From assembly GCA_050300015.1 (NCBI GenBank), contig JBNKWZ010000027.1, forward strand, positions 248,001 to 312,000: a stretch of DNA of 64,000 bases, in the 5' to 3' direction. Position 1 is the first letter of the stretch; each line of letters begins with the position of its first letter. The position numbers and the translations under genes are program-made. Of the stretch, positions 9,519 to 18,900 are shown piece by piece. The stretch is from CAYZQH01 sp050300015 (GTDB taxonomy: Bacteria > Pseudomonadota > Gammaproteobacteria > Pseudomonadales > Cellvibrionaceae). The notes under the pieces are model-generated. The model did no database searches, had not been told where the DNA came from, and saw nothing but the letters and a program-made list of their open reading frames with translations.

Positions 9519-9689
9519 TTGACCTCCAACGGCTCCAACTGGACGTTATGATTGTTAAAAACACGCCAAAGGCCGCTTCGATGGTACGGGCTTTTGGTCA
9601 ATTTGACGGGTAAGGTACGAACGTTTCCGCACAACCGATGATTGCACAGATGAATTGAGGGGAAAATCGACCTTTTTGAAGGAGTGTTG

Positions 9690-9735
9690 TTCGAAAACAA
9701 AAGTGACCAGCAGGTACCTAACGGCGGCCTGCTGG
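9690..9735 (-). terminator. Terminator of the cytochrome c5 gene
   Basis: An 8-bp perfect stem (CCAGCAGG / CCTGCTGG, 9707-9735) with a 13-nt loop begins 15 bases after the cytochrome stop codon. On the minus strand it is followed by the T-rich sequence TCACTTTTGTTTTC. This fits an intrinsic terminator that separates the cytochrome from hemH. Confidence 0.6.
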
Positions 9736-9749
9736 CACTGCCCCCAAGC

Positions 9750-10160
9750 TTAGTAGTTCTCGAGCATATAATTCACGGCGGCTTTGATTTCATCCTCGCT
9801 ACAATCCATACACAAACCTTTGGCCGGCATGGCGTTGTATCCGTTGATGGCGCTCGCATAAAGGCCGTCTTTGCCCCGCGCACTGACTCGCGCGCCCCAG
9901 TTCGCTGCATCACCAAATTTTGGCGCGCCAGCAGCGCCTGTGGCATGGCAAGTAAAACATTTGCTGGAATACACCGCTTCCCCGCTTCGCGGTTCGGCAC
10001 TGGCCACCACGACAGCGGCGGCACAGGGGTCACCGGCCATGCAAACCTCACCCACGGGCTTGATGCGATCCTCCATACTCTCTTCTGCATTCGCGCCTAA
10101 AACCCCTAAGGCACAGATGGATACACCTAAGATACCAACTAACTTTTGTACAAATTTCAC
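9750..10160 (-). CDS. Cytochrome c5 family protein
   Basis: This is a periplasmic single-haem c-type cytochrome that shuttles electrons. A signal peptide (about 25 residues ending LGANA) precedes the haem-binding CFTCH motif. A methionine ligand lies in YNAMPAKG, and the cytochrome c5-specific cysteine pair GLCMDC lies near the C-terminus. An extra cysteine pair lies in the VCMAGDPCA segment before the haem site. The start is the GTG at 10160, with AGGAG seven bases upstream. A longer open frame to 10190 would place a charged stretch before the signal peptide and is rejected. Confidence 0.9.
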   Translation of the reverse strand: MKFVQKLVGILGVSICALGVLGANAEESMEDRIKPVGEVCMAGDPCAAAVVVASAEPRSGEAVYSSKCFTCHATGAAGAPKFGDAANWGARVSARGKDGLYASAINGYNAMPAKGLCMDCSEDEIKAAVNYMLENY

Positions 10161-10394
10161 TCGTGCACTCCTATTCCAATAATCTTTCAATGTATGGGCC
10201 TTTCAATGAGCGGGCCTTGAATATACAGGCCGTTGCGCCACGCCGTTTGTTATAGCGCTTTCGCAGTCAACGCTGAGTCAGATCAGTTAAAACCCCTAAA
10301 AACCCCGTATATTATACGCATATTTTCTCGACCTAGCAGGTGATGTTTGGCGATACAGCGACAACTGGATGACCAATGCGCAGCCTTCGGCAAA

Positions 10395-12416
10395 TTATGA
10401 AAGGTAGTGGTTCACCAAGGCACGCAATCGCGCAGGCTTGACCGGTTTAGGTAAATAGTTGAATCCAGAGCGCTGAATCTCAGCGAGCACTTCGGGTGCC
10501 GTTGCTCCAGTGACAATAAAAGCGGGAGTGCCCGTACTGATGACGGCCCTGGCCGCAAGTATGGCTTGCTCTCCCGTGACATCGCCACCAAGTTGAAAAT
10601 CTGAAATGATCAACCGAGGCAGCGGCCCACCATTGCGATAAAAGTCCTCCATGGAGCCAATATCCGGAAAATCATCCACCAAAAACCCCCAGGACTCTAG
10701 TGCTTGGCGCAAAGAGTGTCTCACCAGGTCACTGTCGTCAATCAACAAAATACGGGTTTCAACTTTAGCCTCTTCGCTAGTGAGGCTTTCCAACTCTTTG
10801 ACTCGTAAGGGCCCTGAGGGCTTGGCTAGCGGCTTCGCCCCGCGCCGGGAGGTGTTGGCAGCATTGGTTCGTTCCGACATATCCAAAGGTACTTTTAACC
10901 GAAATACCGTCCCCGAACCAGGGATCGAGGTGAGGCTCAGCTTATAACCCAAAGAGTCAGAAAATTGTTTAACGATGGCGAGACCCAAACCAAACCCACC
11001 GCGCTCACTGCGATCTTCATCATCCACTTGTACAAATTTGGTAAAGACATCTTTTTGTCTTTCTTTGGGAATACCTCGCCCGGTATCCCACACTTCAACG
11101 ATCAAGTGTGTATCGCGTTTTCGGCACCCCAACAACACGCCACCCGAGTCGGTGTAGCGAATCGCATTGCTTAATAAATTGCGTAATATTCGCTCTAGTA
11201 ATGCGCCATTTGCCAACACTTTATAAGGACGTGTATGAACTCGCAGCTTTAAGTGTTTGGCCTCTGCCATCGCTTCAAACTCCAACGATAAGCGAGACAC
11301 CAATTGCTGAATATCTATGGGGTGGGTCCCCACCATGCTCATGTCAAAATCGTAACGGCTGACATCTAAAACTTCGGTAAACAGGTCACTGAGATTGCGC
11401 ATGGCTTGCTTTAACTTCTGCAACACCTCTTGTTGGTCCGGCGCATCAATTTTGCGCGCGAGGGTATCCGCAAAAATCGACATGGCTTGCAAGGGTTGGC
11501 GTAAATCATGCGCAGCCGAACTGAACATATCTTTAATCATTTGGTTGTTCAATTCCAAAGATGCCGCAGTGGACTCCGCCTCAGTACTTTTTTCTACCAG
11601 CTCTTGATACAGGATTTCAAGGTCGCGGTTGCGCATTTGAAGAATGTGCAACATATTGTTGAAAGACCCCACCAAGTGTCCTACTTCATCTTCGTTTTGC
11701 ACTTGCGCACGCAGGCTCAAATCATTACTGCGTTTAACCTGATCCATCAATACGGATAAGTTCACAATGGGGTTGACGACGGCATTTTGCATTCTACGCG
11801 TCATCAAAAACGCCACCAACAACGCACCGACTGTCACTAGAATACTGGTCAAAATCCACTTGCGCGTCCTGACGTCAACGGGTGATAAATCAGACGCCAC
11901 CAGCACAGAGCCCAGCAGCGTTCCTTTTCGGTAAATGGGCTCAACCACCACCAACAATTGATCCATAACCTGAGCAGAGTTTCTGGCGCTCTCACTCAAA
12001 CTGGCAGGGCAACTGTTAAAAGGGCTGAGTTGACGATGGAAGTTGGCGAACAATTGCTGAGATTGATCATAGATACAGGCATGCTGTACGGAAGAACGAA
12101 TTGACAGCGCTGCCAGGTTTTCAAGTGCGTTGGCCTTGTCATCAAAAGCTACAGCAACAGCACTGCGCACAGCCGTAATTCGCGCCAACACGCGCATTTC
12201 TTCGGTTAAATCTCGAGTGACGTTTTCGCGATCAAAGATAATGAAATTAACCACGGTAACCAGCATGGCGCTGGCCATGCCCACAATAATGATAAACGTA
12301 ATTTTTCGCTGAATGGGCAAATCTTGAAAACGCCAACGGACCTTGCCTGACCGCGCTTGCATTGAGGGCTTACGCGACATCCACGCACCCTTTTGACTGT
12401 CTTTACTGCTGCTCAT
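10395..12416 (-). CDS. Hybrid sensor histidine kinase with YfiN-like sensory region and REC domain
   Basis: This is a membrane-bound hybrid kinase of 673 residues. In order: membrane helix 39-62; a periplasmic region 63-186 that looks like the CHASE8 domain found in YfiN-type proteins (AVAVAFDDKANALENLAAL segment); helix 187-207; HAMP 208-262; a coiled coil; HisKA with the phospho-accepting histidine H303 in AAHDLRQPL; HATPase with N box LLSNAIRYT, DTGRGIP and GFGLGLAIV; and a C-terminal REC domain (about 553-672) with the aspartate in IISDFQLGG and lysine in YLPKPVKP. The start ATG overlaps the yfiR-like stop by 14 bases. It is the last gene of the TPS operon. Its likely partners are the YfiR-like protein outside and the divergent REC-GGDEF protein inside, which is an inference from context. 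Confidence 0.88.
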   Translation of the reverse strand: MSSSKDSQKGAWMSRKPSMQARSGKVRWRFQDLPIQRKITFIIIVGMASAMLVTVVNFIIFDRENVTRDLTEEMRVLARITAVRSAVAVAFDDKANALENLAALSIRSSVQHACIYDQSQQLFANFHRQLSPFNSCPASLSESARNSAQVMDQLLVVVEPIYRKGTLLGSVLVASDLSPVDVRTRKWILTSILVTVGALLVAFLMTRRMQNAVVNPIVNLSVLMDQVKRSNDLSLRAQVQNEDEVGHLVGSFNNMLHILQMRNRDLEILYQELVEKSTEAESTAASLELNNQMIKDMFSSAAHDLRQPLQAMSIFADTLARKIDAPDQQEVLQKLKQAMRNLSDLFTEVLDVSRYDFDMSMVGTHPIDIQQLVSRLSLEFEAMAEAKHLKLRVHTRPYKVLANGALLERILRNLLSNAIRYTDSGGVLLGCRKRDTHLIVEVWDTGRGIPKERQKDVFTKFVQVDDEDRSERGGFGLGLAIVKQFSDSLGYKLSLTSIPGSGTVFRLKVPLDMSERTNAANTSRRGAKPLAKPSGPLRVKELESLTSEEAKVETRILLIDDSDLVRHSLRQALESWGFLVDDFPDIGSMEDFYRNGGPLPRLIISDFQLGGDVTGEQAILAARAVISTGTPAFIVTGATAPEVLAEIQRSGFNYLPKPVKPARLRALVNHYLS

Positions 12417-12978
12417 CTTGCGGCTGCAGTACCGTTTTTTCGGAATTGCGCTTGATAACCCTAGCCAACGCGAGAAGATCGGAATCCAAGAAAAGGCCAT
12501 TGTTAATGGCGTTTTCAATATTCACATCAAACTGCACTCGATCACGTGTACGCAGAATATTAATAATGCCGCCTTTATCAGCAAATCCATTGCGCTCCCC
12601 TATACTTAATACGTAGATGTATTTAATTTGCCCCCAAAATGTAGGGAGCCGAACACGCTCGTCCTCACCCACATATAAAATATGGCACCCTGATCGTATT
12701 TGGTCGAAACTATTGGCCTTTTTAACTTCCAGCGGACGATCACCAATTAAAGTTCCTGAGAATGCATACAAATACGGCGCAAACACCACATCGCCAAACA
12801 GGCAAATTTTAATACTGGTGTCACTTTCAGAAAACGCGTCCTCTGGCCATTCCACAAAATTGGCAAAGTTATACACAAATTGTGCACGCACTTGGTTTTC
12901 GGCATCACTAGGGACAGCCTCCGTCCCCACAGAAATCACCAAGAGCAGAAACACCAAATTCAAGCGGAAAATTGACAT
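12403..12978 (-). CDS. YfiR family periplasmic protein (DUF4154)
   Basis: This is an exported 191-residue protein: signal peptide at residues 1-21, then a DUF4154 domain with the typical opening QVRAQFVYNFANFVEWP and the later segment GIINILRTRDRVQFDVN. In Pseudomonas, YfiR binds the periplasmic CHASE8 domain of the diguanylate cyclase YfiN and represses it. Here the following gene is a histidine kinase with a CHASE8-like outer domain, so a YfiR-to-kinase control is likely. It begins three bases after the TpsA stop and overlaps the kinase start, so the three genes are translated as one unit. Confidence 0.88.
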   Translation of the reverse strand: MSIFRLNLVFLLLVISVGTEAVPSDAENQVRAQFVYNFANFVEWPEDAFSESDTSIKICLFGDVVFAPYLYAFSGTLIGDRPLEVKKANSFDQIRSGCHILYVGEDERVRLPTFWGQIKYIYVLSIGERNGFADKGGIINILRTRDRVQFDVNIENAINNGLFLDSDLLALARVIKRNSEKTVLQPQDEQQ

Positions 12979-12981
12979 CGA

Positions 12982-15900
12982 TTAGATCTCTACTTTAGGG
13001 GGTAACTCGCCCCCCACTAGCCAGTGCGATAAAAACGCCTTCAATGCCGACTCAATACGACAACGCTTCTTTTGTTGCTCATCGTTTTCATTGCACTGAC
13101 CAAACACTTCCACAAATTGTGCACCAACATACGCATGCGCATTCGCTTCCTGTTCGGGCACAACGGGGTCTTCTACTTTTTCTGGGTTGTCAATTTCATC
13201 TAAAATGCCCGAATCATTATTGGTAAAGTCGTAATCCATCACCAATGCAATTTGACGCCCCTCATAGGCCTGCTGATTACCTGCCGCTTCAACCTCAAAG
13301 TCATTAATGGTCACAGTACCCGTTTGTCTATCATTGGGTTGATTGTAGGTTTCCAGTACACTGCCAGCATTTTGCACCACTTCGCGCGCACTACCACTGG
13401 GCACGCCGTTTGCGCGCGCGCTGATAAAGATGTCAGCACCTTCGGCCGATATACTGACAGTATTTGAACCATTCCCCAGGGTAATGGTTCGGTCATCGCT
13501 TTCGGTTCCGACCAATTGCAAACTCACTCCTGGGGCCAAATTGCCTGCGGGTGCCACGTCCACAGTATTGCGCGAGGCGATGGTCACATCATTGTTTGCC
13601 CCAATGGTGAGGTTGCCATTATCAACCAACAAATCCACTCGTCCGGTACGCGTGCCATTGCCACTGGCATCGGCTACTAACACATTGTTTTCAACAACCA
13701 GGTCGCCATCGGTGACCGAAACAGACAAATTGCCATCAGCCACACGCGCGGCAAAACCATCGCTGTTAAGGTCCTCTAGGGTAAGACCACCAGCCTGCTC
13801 TAAAGTTACGCTCGCCGAAGCGCCCATGGAAATGTCCACACTTTGAATGTCCGTCGACAGCACTAGGTCTGAAGCTGGCGCAGACAAACTCACCCATAGC
13901 GCTCCGCCCGTTAACGTCACATTTCGATCAGTATCGTACAAATCGGAAGCCTCAAGGCTAATACGGTTGGCAGCACTTAAACCAACATCGGGCACCATTA
14001 AATCGCCCATCACCGAAAGACCCAGCGTTTGTACATTGGGCGCACTCCAGTTAGTGATGAACAAGTCGCCCACATTGCTAAGCGCTATTTGTGTGGCGTT
14101 ATTTGCAGTGAGCGCAAGCTGATCCACATCGGCATTAAAATCAAGCGCCGTACCACTGAGGTTGAGGTTTAAATCGGTGGCGGTAAGACCTACCGGGTTC
14201 CCATTTGTATCGGTCACATTCAATCCACTCAGCGACAAGGCACCACCTGTACTCAACCCACTGTTCATGAGTTCAATGGCGGCGGCACCACTGCTTAAAC
14301 TCACCTGTGCGGTGGTGGTCAAATCGGTGGGCATCACCGTGAGGATGGCATCGGTCTCCAGACTGAAATCATGACTGGCCGTTAACCCAAGTAACGTTTG
14401 CGCCCCAGTTTGCACCACATTCACGGCGGCCCCGGTGAGATCCCAAGTGGCGGACGCCAATTGAGTATTGTAGGTTCGACTCGCACCTAGGCCGGTTAAC
14501 GTTAAATCGGCATCGGCAGCTTGTAAACTGACCGTACCATCGCTGTCGATAAGGTCATTGGCATTGATCACCATGGCATTGGTCAACTGCAAACCGCTAT
14601 CATTGACCACAACATTGCCGCCGGCAGAGGTATTGAGCGTTAAGTCACCCCCAACACTGGGGGCGGTCTCCAACAAGGTAAGGTCTCCGACCGTATTGAT
14701 GGTCAAATCTGCAGGTGTTTGCAGGCTCGCGCCCACCAAGGCGCCGCCATTATCAATAGTGAGATTGCCAACACCCGCCACGCCCAAGGCAAGGCTGTTG
14801 AAGTTCGTACGCCAAAGCGCATCAGCAGCCAAGTTTTGCATCGTGATATCAGCGTGGTCCGCACTCAATACTAAATTCACATCACCATCGGAAAGCGTTG
14901 TAGCATTTATTACCAAACCATTCGCCACGCTAAGCCCTGTCGGGTCGACCCACAGGGTTGCCGTAGAGGTTAAGCTTAAATTTCCCGCAATGGTGGGGAC
15001 TGCCTCAACCAATGTCAGGTCACCCAAAGCACTTACGTCAACATCGCCTCCCCCTTGCAGCGCTTCAACGGTAAGGTCTTGTGAATTGTTAACCGTGATG
15101 GCAGCTGCACCGATGGCGGTAAGCGAAAGTCTGTCAAAGGCCGTATTCCACACGGCAGAGTTCGTATGACTGCTTAACTGAAACTCAGCATCACTGGCCG
15201 CCAAGACCACATCAAAATCGCCGTCTTGTATGGTTTGCGCATTTACCGTTAAACCATTAGTAGTGCTAAAGCCTGTAGCGGGAATAAACCAGTCCCCAGC
15301 GGTATTGATGCGTAAATCTCCCGCCACATTGACAGGGCCCGCTGAGGTCAAGTCGCCCGCAACCGTCAGAGAGGCATCGCCTCCTGCTTGTAAATCATTT
15401 AACAACAGGGCCTGCGTGTTACTCACCGTCACCACACCTGAACCCAAATGCGTTAAGCCCAATTGATTGACCGCAGTATTCAAAATGACATCCGCGCCCC
15501 CAGGCTGCAGGGACAAAACCGCTTGATCCGCCGTAAGTGTTACCGCTTGATCACTGTCGCGAATACCGTTCGCCGTTAAGGTAAGATCGTTGGTTGCGAT
15601 CAAACCCGCATCGGACAAAATCGCATCCCCTCCGGTGGCCACGAGTGTGACATCGCCTGCGAACGCGCCCACAATCGCAGAAAAATCCAAATCCCCCAGG
15701 CTAGTGATCGTCACATCACCCCCGGTGTTTAGTGCGTTGACGGCCAAGGCTTGTGCGTTGTTAACAGTGACCGAACCGGCATTGGTGAGCGACAAGGTGT
15801 TAAACGCAGTATCCAAGGTGGCGGCGGCGCCATCACGCACTTGAAAAATAGCATTGTCCGCAGCATAGGTAGAGCTGCCACCCGCATCCACAATATTGTT

Positions 15901-18900
15901 CACATTGAGAGTTAAATCCCCCAAGGCCGACACCGCAGAATTTTGCAGCAACAAGTCTCCCACCCCAGTGGTGGTAATACTAAAATCGCCATTGCTCGCA
16001 ACCGTAATATTTTGAAGGTCTAGGTTGCCTGCAACATTAAAGGCCAGGTCTCCGCCATTTTGCACGCCGAGCGCCTGTAACGTTTTGTCGTTATTGAGCG
16101 TTACATTGCCAGTACCTTGCCGGTCGAGAATCAACGTATTAAAACTGGTGGTCCACACGGCATCGCTATTGGCCGCCGATAAGTTCAACACCACATTGTC
16201 CGCGCTAACCGATATATCGGTATCGCTGTCACGAATATCGTCCGCAGTAATCGTCAAGTTATTCACCAAAATGGCACCAGCATCAGGAACAATCACATCG
16301 CCACCGTTAGCGGTGAGCACAACATCCCCTAAAATACTGCCACCCACACCGCCAAAACCTAAATCGCCCAAACTGATCAAGGTCACATCACCATTGGTGT
16401 TTAACGTATCAACGGTTAAAGCTTGGCTATTGTTCAGCGTAATTGAACCGTTTCCTGCAGTATCAAAATCTAAGCGATTAATGGCGGTATTGAGTGTTGT
16501 GGCCAGGCTGCCATCTTGAAGTTGAAGGCCCAACGTATCGGCGGCTAAGGTAGAGGCGCCGCCGGTTTCTATCACGTTATCTGCATCAAACGCTAAAGTT
16601 CCGTTCGTCGAAAGCACGGTATTTTGCAAGGCAATGTCACTGCCGGTTGCGGTAATGTCTACATTACCTGTGAGATTCAGATTGGCATTTTGCAAATCCA
16701 CATCTCCACCAGCATCAAAACTGGTCCCCCCCCCCACGTTAACGGTGCCGCCATTGACACTGAGCGGGCCGCTGCTGGTCACTGAGAGCCCGCCACTGAC
16801 CGCGACTGCAGCTCCGGTCATGTCGGTTATTCCAATGTTGATTAGCGTAAGGTCGCCACCAGATTGCAACCCCCCTACGGTAAGGTCTTGACTGTTATTT
16901 ACGGTGTGCGCGCCCACACCCGCAATACCCATCACCAAACTATTAAATTGTGTACTCCACGCGGTTCCCCCGCTGCCGTCGCGCAAGGTTATGGCGGCGT
17001 TATCGGCAACCAAATCATAGCTGGTGTCGCCGTCGTCTAAATTGTCTGCAATGATGGTGAGGTCACCTGCAACCGTTATTTGACCCGCGGGTACCACCAC
17101 GTCACCACTGCCCACTGTACTCAACGTCAAATCGCCGGCAAACACCGGCAGCACAGCCAATTGAAGATCTGCGTTCGTGGCGCTTAAGCTCAAGCTGCCG
17201 GCAGAGGTCAAACTATTCACCTGTAAGCCATCGGCATCCACAATACTAATGTCACCTGCAATTGGCGCCGATATATCCAACGTATTGAAACTGGAGGATA
17301 TCGAAAAGCCTGCAGTGCCATCGCGCCAAGTGAGGTCGGCAGCATTTGCGCCGAGGGTAATGCCGGTGTCTGAATCCAAGATATTGTCTGCCACCACCGA
17401 AAGATTGCTGGTAACGGTTACGCCCGCTTCCGGCAGCAGCCAATCGCCACCCACATCCAAAGTCAGCGTTCCGCCAATATTCGGAGCCGTATCGGTAAAA
17501 GTCAGATCAAACCCCGCAGCCGTTGTAATATTAATATCGCCCGTGGTGTTGTTGAGCGCCGCGACACTGAGTGCATCGCTGTCAAAAACTTGCACCCATT
17601 GGCCACTGGTGGCATCCAAACTCAGCGTGTCAAAATCCACATTCAAAGTGGTATTGGCACCGCCAAATGTTAAATCAGCATTGGCTGCGCTTAAATACAC
17701 CGTACTATCTGCATCATTAATACCTTGTGCTGTAACGGTTAAGTCGCCGCTCGTGTTCCAACCGCCATCCAGCAAAATCCAGTTACCTGCGGCAAGATTA
17801 AAACGCGCATTCCCACCAATGACGGGATTGATCTGCTGCATGATCATATTGCCGGCACTGGTAATGTTCAGCTGAATATCACCGCCTACGTCAATACCCG
17901 CCAATTGAAGTCCTTGGCTATTGTTCAGATAGACAGCACCAGAGATGGAGTCAAACGCCACTTGACTGAGTACGCCTTCAATCGGATCGGCGGCCGAACC
18001 GATACTCCCCATCACCGGCGCGAAGTTCGCTAGGTTGCTGGTAAGATTGGCTAGAGCACCATTGGCATCACTTATATCTCCGATCGCGGCCAAATTAAGG
18101 CTGCCGCCCTGAATGTGGCCCAAGGCAATATCGCCACCCAGAGCCGTTACAAACACATTGCCGGAACCGCTATTCACATCGCTATTCGAGGCAAACGTGA
18201 CGGCACTGTTTGCGCGTAAGTTCACGTCGCCGCTGTTGCTCACACCGCCCACGCTGTCGACAATATCCGCATTAATTAAGAGGTCACGACCCGCAGTCAG
18301 GGTGAGGTTACCTGTAGCATTGTCTAGCTCTACCGCACCGGAAACCGTTAAATCTGACCCGTCACCGGATATAATCTCCACACCACCACCGGTCATTGTG
18401 AGCCCACCCACCGCAATGGCATCGGCATCAATCACCGTAATGGCATTCGTTGGATCTCCAGTGAGATTCAATTGAGCGACAGACGAATTGAGCTGTAAAT
18501 CGCCAACAAGACCCGAGAAACTAAACGCTAATGCACCACCCGCGCTCAAATTGAGCGTACGATTGCCATTGGCATCGACCACATCCGACCCTTGCAACGC
18601 AAGGTAGTTGGCCGCGCTCACGCCCGCTAAAGGCAACGTCATAGTACCGGTTGCCGCCAAATAGATATTATCAGCGGTAATCTCTGATGCGCCGCCCAAA
18701 TTAAGCTGCGCGGTGGAACTGACGTTAATGGTATCCGCGGCCACTAAACGCAAGATAAACAGATCTGAAGTACTACCGAGTACAATGCTGGCGCCGGTAC
18801 TTTCCGCATCAAGATTTCGACCCAACGTGTCAAGCCCGCCAATCTCGCCTGCTGCACGCAGAATCGCGCCCGCCCCTACAGTGGGGGTCGCAATATCATA

